Assembly (NCBI GenBank): GCA_963575645.1
Contig: OY754466.1
Span: 34,194,001 to 34,258,000, forward strand
Direction of reading: 5' to 3'
DNA: 64,000 nucleotides
DNA from: Xanthostigma xanthostigma
Taxonomy: Eukaryota; Arthropoda; Insecta; Raphidioptera; Raphidiidae
The notes below the pieces were generated by a model. The model saw only the letters and a list, made by a program, of their open reading frames with translations. It was not told the DNA's origin and searched no databases. Position numbers and translations under genes: made by a program. Shown piece by piece: positions 1-11,370 of this stretch (position 1 is the first letter of the stretch; each line of letters begins with the position of its first letter).

Positions 1-112
1 GTGAACGTCATTAATTTTGAAATTTATTAGGGGAGTCTACGCCGAGAAGGAAATAATGGGAATGCATCCGTGTTTCGTCTCAATCGTGTGCGAAGCCACG
101 GGTAACGCCTAG
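1..112 (+). mobile_element. Helitron-like 3' end
   Basis: The stretch ends with a short stem (CGTG...CACG) followed about 10 bases later by CTAG at 109-112 and then T. A hairpin shortly before CTRR, with insertion before T, is the usual 3' end of Helitron rolling-circle elements. The 5' end lies outside the window. No coding sequence is visible. The assignment rests on the end structure and its likeness to the other CTAG|T ends in this window. Confidence 0.45.
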
Positions 113-1118
113 TATTTTATATTTCGCGCGTATTTATTGCACTGTTGTTTAATTAATATTTATTATTCAACAAAAATTTAAAAACAAAAAAAATATTTAA
201 TATTTTTAATCAATTGCAATAAAGATTACAAAAAATAATATTGAACTAAATATAAGTTACATGCGTATACCCTATTGCACTTTAATGTTTCTTTTTACGT
301 CGCCGTTTCTGTATAAAGATATAATAGTCAGAAAATGTCGATATTTGGCAACACTGTCTCGCGACCTAACATTTGTCATTTCCAGTACGTTAAGCGTGTG
401 CCCCGAAGACTTCTTGTGTAGCGAAATGATTAAACAATAGGTAGGGAGGTTATAATAATCTTTATTTTAAGAAAGAACGACTCTAGACTGTCTCTTGCGA
501 CGCTAGAGTTTAATTTTCGAAAGTATATAATAAATGATGTAAATATGAGAACGTACAGATATTTTTAGCAAAAACTCAACAGGTGTAATTAAATTTTGAT
601 AAAGAAGTTTACAAATATAAATATGAAAAAGTCGGCGTACACTTTTGTCCTGAAGTAGGCCATAGAATCAATTTTATGACAGTAAAAAGTAATTATTATT
701 TATTTTATAGTTGATTTGCTAGTTTTGGAGCTTGATGTGCTATTTAAAATTGATTTATAAAATCGCATTTAATACATTTTGCTAGTTAACCAAATGCTTG
801 AATGATCGTTCTAGAGCTATGGTGACTGATAAAATTTGACAGCTGATGAAAGCTCGTCTAATTTTAAGAAAACAATTTTTATTATATTTTAAGGAAATAA
901 ACACATAAACCTTCGTTGTTTTTACTTGTTGAAGTGTGCGCTGCGAAGTGATCTGTTGGAAGTTTGACAAAAACATCAGGGATATATTATGTGCTCTATT
1001 GTCATAGTCTGCAGTTCTATACTTTTGGATCAAGGAACTTTGTTTGTTACTGGCTAATAGTTTTCGACAATTGAATAGGATTTAGGATCTGCGATCTTGT
1101 GCTGTAGGAATATTGATA
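113..1118. other. AT-rich, no feature recognised
   Basis: No gene, long inverted repeat or tandem array seen. Open frames are short and full of low-complexity residues. Confidence 0.5.
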
Positions 1119-1342
1119 AAAGATATGTCATGTTGAATTTTATTATTATTATTATTATTATTAGTCATATAAAAATTATCTCGGAAACTATTCATTCAAT
1201 TCACTTGAAATTTTCAGGGAATATTTTCGAAACAAAGGATATGTCATGTTGAATTTTATTATTATTATTATTATTAGTCATAAAAATTATCTCGGAAACT
1301 ATTCATTCAATTCACTTGAAATTTTCAGGGAATATTTTCGAC
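1119..1342. repeat. Tandem duplication with ATT microsatellite
   Basis: Two adjacent copies of about 112 bp, each starting near GATATGTCATGTTGAATTTT, running through an (ATT)n tract of different length and ending near GGGAATATTTTCGA. Outside the ATT tract the copies are nearly identical, so the duplication is recent. Confidence 0.85.
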
Positions 1343-2184
1343 ACATCATACTACAAGAAAATGCAAAAAAAAAATAAATCGATTATATGACTTGCGTTTT
1401 TCTCGAAACTATGTTTTCGAAGTCTGTGACCACTGAAATTAAAGAACCACTTGATGGATTTAAATGAAATTTTTACAGCTTATTGAAGGCCTAAAAAGCA
1501 AGGACTTTATGAAAGGATTTTTGTTTTGGTTGAAAACTTCGGCTTTTATAACAATCTGTCCATGCAAATTCGGGTGTAAGCTTTTAGATGCCGCTTTTTT
1601 ATTAATTTTCAAAAAAAAAATAAAATCTTCGATTAAGTCTTAGATTTACTATTAAACTAAAGACTTTTCTTTGTTTTATCGATTTTGGATGAACCAGCAC
1701 AAAGTTATGATGGTCACCGCAAAGCATGACCTACTTGTGAGAGGGGTCCAACAGATGGCTATAACTTTGTCAAAAAAAAATTTTTTTTTTTGAAAATTTT
1801 GTGAAGTCAAGTTGAAATATCATTATCTTTATAAAATAAATCAAATTTTGTCGAAAATTTTTTTTTTTAATTTTTCATGCCTCTGACTGCCCCTAGCCCC
1901 TTAAACAATATAAATAATTCGTTCCCCGCCCCAAAATGTTTCTGATTTTCAATAATATTAAAAAACTAATTTAAAAAAAAATAATCAAAATCGGAGCTGT
2001 TTCTGCGAAGTTCGAAGTTTTGCCTGTTTTATGTATTCATTGACGCGACTAACTGTGATAAGTACGTATAAAACGGCTTATTTCTTATCGGAATAAAAAA
2101 ATATTTTTAACTTTTTAGTTCTTTTTTATAAACAACTAATAAAAGCTTGTTTTAAAAAAAAACATTTTTTTCGTTTATTTTTCT
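1343..2184. other. AT-rich, no gene
   Basis: Homopolymer-rich sequence with phrases such as GAAATTTTTACAG that look like old dispersed-repeat debris. No coding signal. Confidence 0.4.
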
Positions 2185-2335
2185 ATATACCTAGATTAAT
2201 CATTTGTTTTTATGTGATTACAATTTAATGTTCTACAACTTTAGACTACTCCTGCATGTATAATTATGCTAATAATCTAAGTTCATTATGAAATCAAATT
2301 TTTTTGACAATGCTTTCTGCAACCCGACATTAATG
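2185..2335 (+). repeat. Dispersed repeat family R10, copy 1
   Basis: Diverged copy of a sequence also found at 10290-10640 (opposite strand) and 20030-20390 (same strand). Shared landmarks are AATCATTTGTTTTTRTGTG, a segment ACTRCTCCTG, and TATGRAATCAAATTTTTTTG. No ends or coding capacity are visible, so its class is unknown. Confidence 0.55.
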
Positions 2336-2835
2336 TACATTAAATATTAATCTCAATTCTTTTCTGAGCTATAAAAACTGTAAAAACTGCTTGTACTGTG
2401 TAATAAATAAAGTGCATGAAACATATAAGTTTGACTAATTAATTTGTGAACATTTTCGTCTAGTACCTACCTGAGAGTTAAAGTAATTTGTTTTTATATT
2501 TTGGAATTGAAAGTCGCATTTGAAGCTCACTCGAAGTTTATACGAAAGTAGTGATTGTGTTTTAAATTTAATTAAAATTTACTTACATCCCCAGATAGAC
2601 AGGTTTACAGCAAATTTACTGCAAATTTAGATCATTTTTAATACATGAAATGAACTCACCATGGACCTATTATGAGTGCCTGTGTGAGCTCATAGTGAAT
2701 GAAAATCATGACAGAATTCGTTGAGTATATATTGTAGAAATATTGAATCAAATGGATACTAATAATCTTCAACTAAAAGTTGTCTTCATATTAACAGTAG
2801 ATCATGATAATATTTGAAAGATTCAACATTCCTAC

Positions 2836-3075
2836 AAAATATACTTATTCCTATGATGAATATCGTTGACTCATATTTGCTTCATATTATGTACATTCTA
2901 TGACGGTGTTAGAAAGATTGAAAATTACTTCAAATTTGCTTATTTCTGTGATGAATATCGTTGACTCATATTTGCTTCATATTGTGAGCATACCATGACA
3001 ACATAAGAAAATTTCAAAATTCCTAAAAATATACTCATTTCCATGAAAAATTCATTTGAATTATGTTTGCTTCAT
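2836..3075 (+). repeat. About 97 bp direct repeats, 2 clear copies and 1 degenerate
   Basis: GATGAATATCGTTGACTCAT followed by a TTTGCTTCATATT segment occurs near 2853 and again near 2950; a degenerate third copy (CATGAAAAATTCATTTGAAT) lies near 3043 and forms the left arm of the palindrome at 3007-3148. Confidence 0.7.
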
Positions 3076-3148
3076 GAAATGGAAGCAAACATAATTCAAA
3101 TAAATTTTTCATGGAAATGAGTATATTTTTAGGAATTTTGAAATTTTC
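3007..3148. repeat. Near-perfect palindrome, 67 bp arms
   Basis: Bases 3007-3073 are the reverse complement of 3082-3148 with one mismatch; the spacer is 8 bases. The left arm belongs to the local direct-repeat series, so the right arm is an inverted duplication of it. Transcribed, it would form a long hairpin. Confidence 0.9.
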
Positions 3149-3337
3149 TATCACAATATGATAATCATAGATGAATACACACAGATAAATAATAAAATAT
3201 ACAAAAGTTTTATTCAGCTGACGTTTGATTTTATTTTTTTAATTAAATACAAAGTGAGACAATTACAGTAAAAATATACTTAATGATTAAAGTGTATTGC
3301 GTATTTAACATATCATTGCTTGAAAAACTTATATTAT

Positions 3338-3640
3338 TTAATTATGTTCCTCATCATCTGACAACAAATACGAAGTTTCTTCTTGTCTTTGATTAACGTT
3401 CTCTTCTTTTTTGCATTCTTGGACATTTTCTTAAACGTGTGTAATACTTCCGTGAAATCAGTCGCGAATTCAGCTAATATAAATTTGTTCTTTTTGCTGC
3501 GCCTGTAATAAAGATAAAATATAAGAAATCTATATAATAACTTGTTAAATCTTATTAAACATATCTTTCTTCGACAAATAAGAAGCCATACTTACTCATG
3601 AATACTTTCATCATTTTTGTCCCCAAAAATTTCCTTTTTT
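3338..3640 (-). pseudogene. Possible two-exon ORF remnant inside TIR element
   Basis: On the minus strand a donor GTAAGT (3595 downward) and an acceptor TTTATTACAG (ending 3503) bound a 93 bp intron. Exon 2 (from 3502 down) is open for about 55 codons and very lysine-rich. A second frame in its last third gives an acidic ending (SDDEEHN then stop at 3338-3340) that looks more protein-like, which would imply a one-base shift. Joined across the intron, exon 1 supplies a short in-frame piece (FGDKNDESIHE) with a stop a few codons upstream. I do not recognise the protein. The position inside the inverted-repeat element suggests a degraded C-terminus of a transposon protein; chance cannot be excluded. 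Confidence 0.3.
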
Positions 3641-4473
3641 TAGACAATTTGGTCCGCATTTTTAATTTATAATGTCGCGCTTAAATTCACTGGTCATCTG
3701 GTGTAATCACACGAACGTTCTTACATACATAATTATAATTATTATATAATAACTCGTACCACGATAGAGCTCTGGACAGCAAAACTTGTTAAAGCTTACA
3801 GCAAACTGACGCTCAAACATATTTTCTTGGTCGAAATTCTTAGAAAAATTTTATTTCTTGGTAGGGGATGCATTTTAATTGGTCAAAATAAGATAAGAGT
3901 AAGAGAAAATAGTAGTGGTATATTTTTGTATTGAATTTATAATCATGAATGGAGTCGACACCATTGTTTACATTAAATGAATACACGGAATGTCACACAT
4001 TGGATGCAAAATATAATATATTTTATGTATCTTATATTAGTTACATATTGTCGTCATGAGATGTATCAAAGTTGCTGCAATCAAAACCAACAATGTTGAT
4101 CTAATCAACTTAGTTCATGTGAATGTCACATTATGTTTACAAAAACTATGCATCTAATGCATTCACAATTAGCTGCATTTTTCCATCATCAGATGTATCA
4201 TAAATGCTTCAAATTCAATTATGAATGTTGTCTCAATTAAATGACCCAAAAAATTGTCACATTGTTGATACACTATTCATTCAATACTTTTCTACATTTT
4301 CGGTGCTCACATTACACTTTTCTGATGATGTCAATTTGATCTAAATCTCTCATATACTAATTTCGTCAAATAAAATACGTTCAATATTCTGTAAAATTTG
4401 GATAATTCATTTTCATCATACCCATGAGTCTCATACTTGTCTATCTGGGTCGTTTCTGTTTTCAAATACGTGT

Positions 4474-4548
4474 TTTGTTCTTTGTTTCAGGTAAGTTTCA
4501 CTTATTTCTCTAAGGACACTTGATGCTTCACACGGTGCAGACGTGAGT
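4474..4548 (+). promoter_or_regulatory. Recursive-splice-like site with 52 nt RS-exon
   Basis: A pyrimidine-rich tract (TTTTGTTCTTTGTTTCAG) ends at 4490 and is followed directly by GTAAGT, so an acceptor and a donor are fused. A second donor GTGAGT starts at 4543, leaving a 52 nt potential RS-exon (4491-4542) with stops in all three frames. This matches the known layout of ratchet points in long introns. A non-coding exon is the alternative. Confidence 0.5.
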
Positions 4549-5023
4549 ATTTTTATTTGAATGTTTTATTTGTTGCGTGCCTTAAATCGATAACGAAGGT
4601 GAATCAGGTCTTGAATATGGTTATAGAAAAATTAGTGTTTAAAAGAAAACGTATGACTTTGTAACGATAATATAAATTTACTGGACCTATGTTTCGGAAA
4701 AAAGCGAATTTTCATGAATTGACTACTTTTTCTACCAAAATTTTTATTTATTACCATTCGCTATTGTACAGAAAAATCAGAATTTAGTTTTCAAAAAAAC
4801 ATATTGTTAAGTGTCTTTTAAAAATGTAAAACTAGTTTAAATGCTAAAAAAAACTAGTGTGCTTTAGACCACACGACTGAAGTAAAACTTCTTCCTGCCA
4901 TAATTTGTTATTATTCACCCGAAAATTCACAAAATATGAACTTTAAAATGAATTTACAATTTTATTCACTTTAAACGTAAAATATTTAATTGTTAGTAGA
5001 AGTTTTGTTCCAAAATATGTATT
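4549..5023. other. AT-rich, no feature recognised
   Basis: Nothing beyond short poly-A/T runs. Confidence 0.5.
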
Positions 5024-5182
5024 GAAGGAGATTTATTTGGTTGAGGAACAATTGAAAATAAGCTTTACCAGTGTATCGCTTGTGGCCAACGTGATGAAAA
5101 TATATTTTTCGAAACGTTGGCCACAAGCGATACACTGGTAAAGCTTATTTTCAATTGTTCCTCAACCAAATAAATCTCCTTC
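5024..5182. repeat. Perfect palindrome, 69 bp arms
   Basis: 5024-5092 and 5114-5182 are exact reverse complements with a 21 base spacer. The sequence ends in CGAAACGTTGGCC, related to the CCGAAACGTTG motif of the hairpin at 24757-24873. There is no coding content and no clear target duplication. Confidence 0.95.
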
Positions 5183-5404
5183 AGTAAAATATTTAATGTA
5201 TTAAACAAAATATTAATTTATAAAATTGTTCAAGAACGAAATGAACAGTCTAATGTAAGAAGAAAGAAATATAAACATAAAGATAATGAAAACATAAAAG
5301 TAATACATTATAATTACTTAGCTTTCGTTGGATTTTAAGCGTAAATCTTTATGAAATATTATTTAGCTCTGCAAGTTAAGTAGGTTTACAAAACTTTTTT
5401 CTTT
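5183..5404. other. No feature recognised
   Basis: AT-rich spacer. Confidence 0.4.
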
Positions 5405-5592
5405 CGCCCGATAGCGCTACTGACAAGTAAAGTATGTGTCATTCTATTGTTAGTACTACTTATATTTTCGGCACCTGATGACGCCACTAGTCAGTGAAGT
5501 ATTTGTTTCGGCCACCTGATGGCGTCACTAGCCAGTTAAGTATTTGTTTCTGCTACCTGTTGGCGCTACTAGCTAGTGAAATATTTGTCATC
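5405..5592 (+). repeat. Minisatellite, about 41 bp unit
   Basis: Three clear and one degenerate units built on a pattern of ACCTGATGGCGYCACTAG followed by YAGTKAAGTATTTGT. Divergence between units is about 15-20 percent. An open frame crosses the array but is a by-product of the repeat. Confidence 0.8.
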
Positions 5593-6724
5593 CTCTTTCT
5601 ATTTTCACTAACTTATATCTCCCTCTCAACTTCCGTTCGCCTCGCTCGATCACACTTCCGTAAATCTCTCGTCAGGTATTCACCAGCTTACTCCCCAAGT
5701 CAAGCGTGCGTATCAAAAGTTTTACTTCAAAAAAATTCAAGAGCTTTTTGCAAACAAATTTAATATAATTGACTAAACAACCGAAATAAGTGAGTCTTCT
5801 TTTAACTCGACCGCTTGACATTTGGTTCTGCTTTTTGCCTGATTGTTTGTTCCACGATTACGGGACAAGGTCAAGCGATGTATATAAATAGTGTTTTTCT
5901 GCAGTTTGAAAGTGAATTTCATAAATGCAAAAATCGAATTTTGGATCAAAATTAAATCGGCAGACTTAGATACTCCGTAGGGGGGAGTTTATTCATAAAA
6001 TCTTATACTCATCCCTACCAGCAGGTTTGTATAGCTATGATCATTTTATTTTTGTACAACAGTCGATTTCTAAAAATCTATGCTGATTGAACGTTCGTCG
6101 GTTCAAGAAGGCGTGGGCTCGAAGGGTTCTTCGATCCATGAGGCGCCTCAGCCCCTGCGACAAATTAACAATTATAACTATAATGTCATTTAAATAATTC
6201 CTTAAAAACCTAAAGTGCCTTGAGCACCCATTTGGCTTAAGATGGATCTGTAGACTGATATTTAAAACTGCCTTTAAAATTTTGAAATTATTATTATCAT
6301 TAATCCTTCCGACAGAATGGTGCATGTCTGTAAGCTTCGACATACTGCTTGTTTTTTTTTTGCTACGATATTGCCCGTCTCTCGAAAGAACAGATACGGA
6401 ACATTCGCGAAAGTATCGGTGCTGTTACCACAGTTTTATAATCGAAAATTGTGGTAGCGCCATAAATATCTACCGTCGCGAAGTTCCTTGTCCTTTCACA
6501 AAACGGCCATACATTATGCGCAGTGAATAAGGTTACATAAAATAATTGGTGAGACCCTACAGGTAAATAAGTAAATTCTTAAAAACATTGTGGCGGCGAA
6601 GTCTTCTGTTCAGAGAACTACTATTTATGCAGTTATGAATACGGGTTGAAATAGCATTTGATAATGATATAGTTATAAACATAAAAAATATATTCAACCA
6701 ATAATATATTATATATATATATCG
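5593..6724. other. No gene recognised; one TATA-like site
   Basis: A TATATAAATAG box lies near 5880-5890 with GCAGTT about 30 bases downstream, which could be a core promoter or chance. Open frames at 6041-6343 (minus) and 6282-6530 (plus) overlap each other and match nothing I recognise. Confidence 0.3.
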
Positions 6725-6779
6725 ACCAATAATTTTATTTATTGAAGAGTTCTAATCAGACGTTAATCAAAGATTTGAA
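6725..6779 (-). repeat. Dispersed 55 bp retroposon-like tail, copy 1
   Basis: Contains TTTATTTATTGAAGAGTTCT and AATCAGACGTTAATCAAAG, shared with copies near 19490, 51078 and 55690. On the minus strand it ends near AATAAATAAAAT, like a short 3' end of a non-LTR element. Confidence 0.6.
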
Positions 6780-7807
6780 TAAAAAATATATATTACAATT
6801 AAGCTATAGATAATAGCTTTTTCCCGAACGTCAAATAATTGATTCATTGTTTATTATAAAAGTTCGTTCAGGAGTCAACGTCTTTTGTTTATTTTCTACA
6901 TAGGTTCTTTTTATTTAATCGTAAATCTTCTTAATGCCTTTCGTACAAAACGTCTAATCTTTTCTTTATCTCTTCGGTCATTGTTTATTTATGTAGCACT
7001 GATTCAAGGTTTAGTTTCCAACGTTTCAAAGGGGAAGGGGACAATGCAGAGAAAATCAAGATTGGGAGTTTGGTTGGAACCTCGTGAAACATAAACCGGT
7101 GACTCGTAAACTGTCTTTTTTCAGTCATTATTGAATCACGTTCAAAATTTGTGATCTTAAACGAAATGGATGAGATTTTTTATTTGAGTGCAGAATGATG
7201 TAGATTCAGAGTACAAATATATTTTTAAACAACCTTTAGTGGAGTAAGAGGAAAAAAACAACTAAAGAATTATCTAAAAACACTAAATTAAACAAAATTT
7301 GGTGTCGATCCATTGACGATTTTTCTGCATGTACAGACAATAAAGATCTGTCGAATTATTGTGTTCGATTTTTTTTGTCATACTATGTATGCTGGAAAAT
7401 AAAAATGCATCTATGATTTTCCCACACTTTATAAGTTGATTGCGTCAATTGCAAAGCCTTTCAAAATAAGACAAAAGCAAAGCGAGTGGGTCAGCTGCCG
7501 TTGGAGCCTTTGAAAGTGTGAAAGAATGTTTTTCAGCGAATGAAATAAATAAACAAAAACGTAAACAAGTTATATACATGAAGTTATTTATGTGCGCCTT
7601 GTGTACAGTATTCAGCTATAGAATTTAACACTTCTTTCAGTTTGTTGAATCAAGTAAAATAGACCAGTGGTTTTCAATATTTTTGCATTAACGCCTTTCA
7701 ACATTTTTTTTATTATTATCTTGAAGATACTCGATAATGTGTTAAATAAAAAAGGTTCGTGATTATTCTATTAACACGTTAACCAGGTTTACGAAGTTAT
7801 ATAAATA
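6780..7807. other. No feature recognised
   Basis: AT-rich, no gene. An open frame at 6885-7094 has no recognisable features. Confidence 0.4.
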
Positions 7808-8648
7808 CTAGCGGTCCGGTCCGGCTTTGCCCGTATTTGTAGATTACCTATTAAACATTGACATTATTATGAGGTATCGGACTTTTTTTATAGAATTCTA
7901 GCGGACTCGGTAAAACAATGATACACAACAAAATAAACGTATGCGTTGTTTTCATGTCGTATTGTTAGTCTATGAAACACATGTGACGTGGAATTATTTG
8001 TAGGTATCCGATTTCTTTTTGAACTAATAGCTTTGAGGAAATTTCTAACAGATATCGCTATTTGGTACTAAATCAGGAACTCTTTAATCAGGAGATCTAG
8101 CTTCCTATGTTTGCTGTGTTTTGAAATGGACCGTTTTAAGGCGCACGTGAGATGGCGTTGCTATCACTACCTGAGAAAACTTCTGTTCTTTTTACCTGTG
8201 TGCATTACCCAGTAGCTGACGCCATATTGTTTCATGCGACAGATATCCGTCCACCGCCACGCTCGAGCTTGTTATCCGTATTATCATCTCGTTGTTTACA
8301 TTGTCAGAGAAGAGAGACTGTGTAGAAGTTTATTTCTAATGTAACAGTGTGGCCGGAAATTTTAGTTTGTCTTGTTTCTGTTTAATGACAGAACGATTGA
8401 GGTTTAATGTCGGTGTACAGATGTCGCTATATATAGATGTCGCTATTATTTCATATGTAAATTAGCTCAGAAGCAAACAGGCTTTTTGAGAAATTGCCGC
8501 AATTTTGTACAAAAAATTTAATAAAAACTATCCTACAGCCTAAGTTGCACCAAGCAAGACACATTTACAAAATTTCATTAAAATCTGTTCAGTGTTTTCG
8601 GATATTAGCGCGGCCAAAATCGTGACACGGGAATTTTATATATATAGA
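7808..8648 (-). mobile_element. Helitron-like non-autonomous element
   Basis: Read on the minus strand the element begins TCTATATATATAAAATTCCC and the stretch CGTGTCACGATTTT, and ends with CCGGACCGGACCGCTAG followed by T. TC start, CTAG end and a T after the end are Helitron hallmarks. The 5' flank is G rather than the usual A. There is no Rep/helicase coding sequence, so it would depend on proteins made elsewhere. Confidence 0.6.
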
Positions 8649-8684
8649 CATATGAGTTTTGTTGACATGGCAGCTATGGAAATC

Positions 8685-8793
8685 ATTAATGCATTACAGA
8701 AGTTCGTTCCACATAAAATGCAGCGTAGACCGAATGCCCAAAGGGGGTTCGTATGTATTTTATAAAGAACAATTTTCTGTAATGCATTAATTA
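8685..8793. mobile_element. 109 bp MITE nested in TIR element
   Basis: ATTAATGCATTACAGAA at the left is the exact reverse complement of TTCTGTAATGCATTAAT at the right (17 bp). It sits just inside the left end of the larger element. Confidence 0.65.
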
Positions 8794-8914
8794 TTCCTAG
8801 CGTGCGACCGAACTTTCAGATTCGGTTTCGGCAGGTTTCGGCGTTAAATTGGAGTTTTGGTTTAGTTTCGGTGCCGACAGAAAATCTACCGTAACTATAG
8901 AACCGAAGCCCAAA

Positions 8915-9030
8915 CTAGGTCCGTGAGCTTGCGTGTGGCGTTCGGGAGCGATCGGCGTAGTGGAACGGCGGCGGAGAGTGTCAGTGTATCACTGTCGGCG
9001 TTCCCTCGCGCCCGTGCTAACTGCTCGGTG
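8915..9030. other. CpG-rich block
   Basis: A block of about 115 bp with many CpG dinucleotides (for example GCGTGTGGCGTTCGGGAGCG) in an otherwise AT-rich region. It lies within the inverted-repeat element and directly abuts the SINE, so it is more likely mobile DNA than a host promoter. Confidence 0.35.
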
Positions 9031-9035
9031 TCGTA

Positions 9036-9464
9036 CGTTTATCAAATAATTGCTTCTATGAACATAATTACATTATTTGCAACAACTAAAATAATAATAA
9101 TAATGCGTTTAACGTCCGTTTCTCGACTTTATGTTATTTTCTACAATTTTTAATTATCAACTTAATTAATAGCAATTGGCGAATGAAGGAATTTTTAGGA
9201 AATTAGAATAAGGTAAACAAATTTTGAGCATAGGAGTTTGACAGGTAATCGGCCATGGCTTTGTATAAGGAACCATCTTATTGATCTGGAATTATTGAGG
9301 GAAACCATGGAAAACTTCAACAAGATGGCCGGTACAGGAATTACCGTTTCTCGGCAAGAGGCAGTAGGAAAAAGTCCTAGTCGTATCTGCTCCCGCCGGG
9401 ATTCAAACCCAGTACCTCCCGAATGTAAGTCTAGTGCTCTCACCGCTACGCCGCCCCGCTCGGT
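9036..9464 (-). mobile_element. tRNA-derived SINE, copy A
   Basis: On the minus strand the element starts with a tRNA-like head with an A box (TGGCGTAGCGG family) and a B box GGTTTGAATCC at 9399-9409, followed by a body with GAGAAACGGTAATTCCTGT and a 3' part with an (ATT)n tract near 9090. The region after the ATT tract, down to GATAAACG, is also shared with the copy at 57894-58380. Transcription would be by RNA polymerase III from the internal boxes; movement would need LINE enzymes. Confidence 0.8.
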
Positions 9465-9634
9465 TTCAACAGCTAAAATGAACAAAAGCTTAAAAAATAT
9501 ACACAAAAATTGCCTTGAAATAAGGTAAGGCTGAAATTGAAAGAGAAACCGAATTTCGGTTTCGGTTGTAAAAACTCGTTTAGGTCGAACACTAGTGATT
9601 TCCATAGCTACCATATCAACTTAACTCATGTACT

Positions 9635-10289
9635 AGCATGTATCCGGTCGTTGAAGTTTTGATTATTTTATGGCTTATTTAATTTTTATAATTTTTTTTT
9701 ATGAAATAAATTGACATATTATCTTGACATTGTTATAATGTAGGTAATATTAACAGGCTGCGAACCCGACTTCATTTGGGTAAAGTTCTGAATGTATGTA
9801 AAGTCGTGTCAGAATTAGTCATGTACATAGTTCTGGTCCTGCGGGGGTTGATAGTCCACGCTAAAATCGAATAGAATATATCCGCCTCTTTAGCGATTAA
9901 TATTGTCGCTTCTAAAATGCAACTATTTCAATTTGTTGAAATGATGGAAACAAAGCTTTGCAAGGTAACCATGAACTTAATCGATTTCAATTATTTTAGT
10001 AATTAAGTTACTGACACAGATAATAGTGATTCCATACCCGAAGCCTTCTCTATGAACGACTTTATCAACAGCTTAGGTGAATATTACAGAATTAGACAGT
10101 AAACTGTTTTATTGACTGGGACGGTCAAGCAGTCAAGGCGTGTGTATATGAAATAATTGTCATTAATTGATGTTTTTATTATTATTATTGTAATATTGAT
10201 AAACTTCAATCTGGTCTGCCGTACACCCCGACGATATTATTAATATACCTAGATTGTTTTCCGTTTTTATGATTACTTGAGTCGTGTTG
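9635..10289. other. No feature recognised
   Basis: Includes a short ATT tract near 10175. No gene seen. Confidence 0.4.
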
Positions 10290-10640
10290 AGTTGCAGAAA
10301 GGATTGTCAAAAAAATTGATTCAAAAATGACCTTAGAGAATGATAATATAATTACAATGTCCATACATCAGGAGCAGTCCAATGTTGTTTTGAAACTCTT
10401 TGTCACCTAGAACACAAAAACAAATGATTGATCTACATAGGAAAAGGTAGCTTTTCTGGCTAAATTTTGATCAAACTGTTTAGAAAAATGTTTTGAAGTA
10501 GAAATTGTACAAAAAAACGATTCTAAATACATAATATCACAGTTTAAAAAAAGTATCGTTTCAAGCGATCAACTTTTTCAAGCAGAGTTGATTTAAAGTT
10601 GTAAATGCTTTTCATATGGAGAAATATGTACCATCAAATC
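10290..10640 (-). repeat. Dispersed repeat family R10, copy 2
   Basis: Reverse-orientation relative of 20030-20390. Shared elements include CAAAAACAAATGATTG, TGTACAAAAAAACGATKCTAA, and AGGAGCAGTC. Roughly 30 percent diverged. Confidence 0.55.
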
Positions 10641-10900
10641 AGATTTTCTGGCAATGCTGTCTGAAACTGAGCATTACACAATCAAATTTCAAATATACTC
10701 ATTCGTTACGTTTACAAACTAACATACACACTTTTGTTTAGTATATCGTGTTTCGAGCTTGTTGGGGGGAACATATTACAGTTTCAATGCCAAATTAATA
10801 TAGCTCTATCTCTTTTCCTCTTGACTTAAGAGAAATATTTAAAAAAAAATAAACTTGTGTTTTCTGCCATGTCCGACAGCTTTAGTAATAAAATATTTTT

Positions 10901-11077
10901 AACAAAAAAATTGAACCGACTTCACACTAAAAAATAAAAAATAATTGCGTATTGAAATGTTTTGGAGTCGGTGTCAGCCAAAATGAAATCTATTCCGAGA
11001 ACTACACCGACTCCAAAACATTTCAATACGCAATTATTTTTTATTTTTTAGTGTGAAGTCGGTTCAATTTTTTTGTT
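10901..11077. repeat. Palindrome, 74 bp arms
   Basis: 10901-10974 and 11004-11077 are reverse complements over 74 bases with a 29 base spacer. The outer parts carry TTGAACCGACTTCACAC and its complement. The right arm runs straight into the GAAGTCGGTT-type repeat that follows. Confidence 0.9.
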
Positions 11078-11079
11078 AA

Positions 11080-11370
11080 AATTTTTTTATTTTTCTCTTT
11101 TTAGTGTTAATCTAACACTAAAAATCGGTGAACATACATAAAAAACATTATGCGTTTCTTTGAAATTTAAGAGTTTCCCTCGATTTCTCCGGATTCCACC
11201 ATCAGATCCTGACTTGGTTCCGATGGGACCACCTCTGAGGTGCACTCTTTCGAATAAAAAAAAAATTGAAAATCGGTCCATAATTGACGAAGAAATCGGT
11301 GAACATACATAAAAAAAATATACAGACGAACACAGAACCTCCTCCTTTTTGTTGAAGTCGGTTAAAAAGG
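11080..11370. mobile_element. Insect GAAGTCGGTT-type repeat fragment
   Basis: Contains TTTCTTTGAAATTTAAG, CTCGATTTCTCCGGATTCC, CATCAGATCCTGACTTGG, GATGGGACCACC and CTCCTCCTTTTTGTTGAAG, in the order I remember from a common dispersed repeat of insect genomes. Two copies of AATCGGTGAACATACATAAA (11125, 11288) are direct repeats. Class not assigned. Confidence 0.6.

Larger units (their letters stand above)
2589..4450. mobile_element. 1.86 kb TIR element (CCCAGATAGACA)
   Basis: The stretch opens with CCCAGATAGACAGG and closes with CTTGTCTATCTGGG, the inverted complement, giving terminal inverted repeats of about 12-15 bp. Inside are about 97 bp direct repeats (landmark GATGAATATCGTTGACTC near 2853 and 2950), a palindrome at 3007-3148 and a possible spliced ORF on the minus strand. 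No clear target duplication flanks it. It looks like a DNA transposon or a large non-autonomous derivative. The superfamily is not recognised. Confidence 0.6.
8646..9634. mobile_element. 0.99 kb TIR element carrying a SINE
   Basis: Left end CATATGAGTTTTGTTGACAT and the following GGCAGCTATGGAAATCATTA match, inverted, the right end AGTGATTTCCATAGCTACC with AACTCATG. The arms are about 38 bp with several mismatches. Inside are a 109 bp hairpin-ended MITE, sequence repeating CGGTTTCGG motifs, a CpG-rich block and a full tRNA-derived SINE in reverse orientation. No transposase remnant seen. Confidence 0.6.

Noticed and set aside
5024-5182. Hammerhead-like GTGATGA...CGAAAC at the palindrome centre
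   Set aside because: The first core base is G where C is required, and the perfect inverted duplication accounts for the pairing.
5494-5763. 89-codon frame as a gene
   Set aside because: Its first third is minisatellite and the rest shows no domain, splice or promoter support.
9195-9614. Overlapping open frames on both strands as genes
   Set aside because: They lie on the SINE, whose tRNA-like head and second copy at 57894 explain the sequence.
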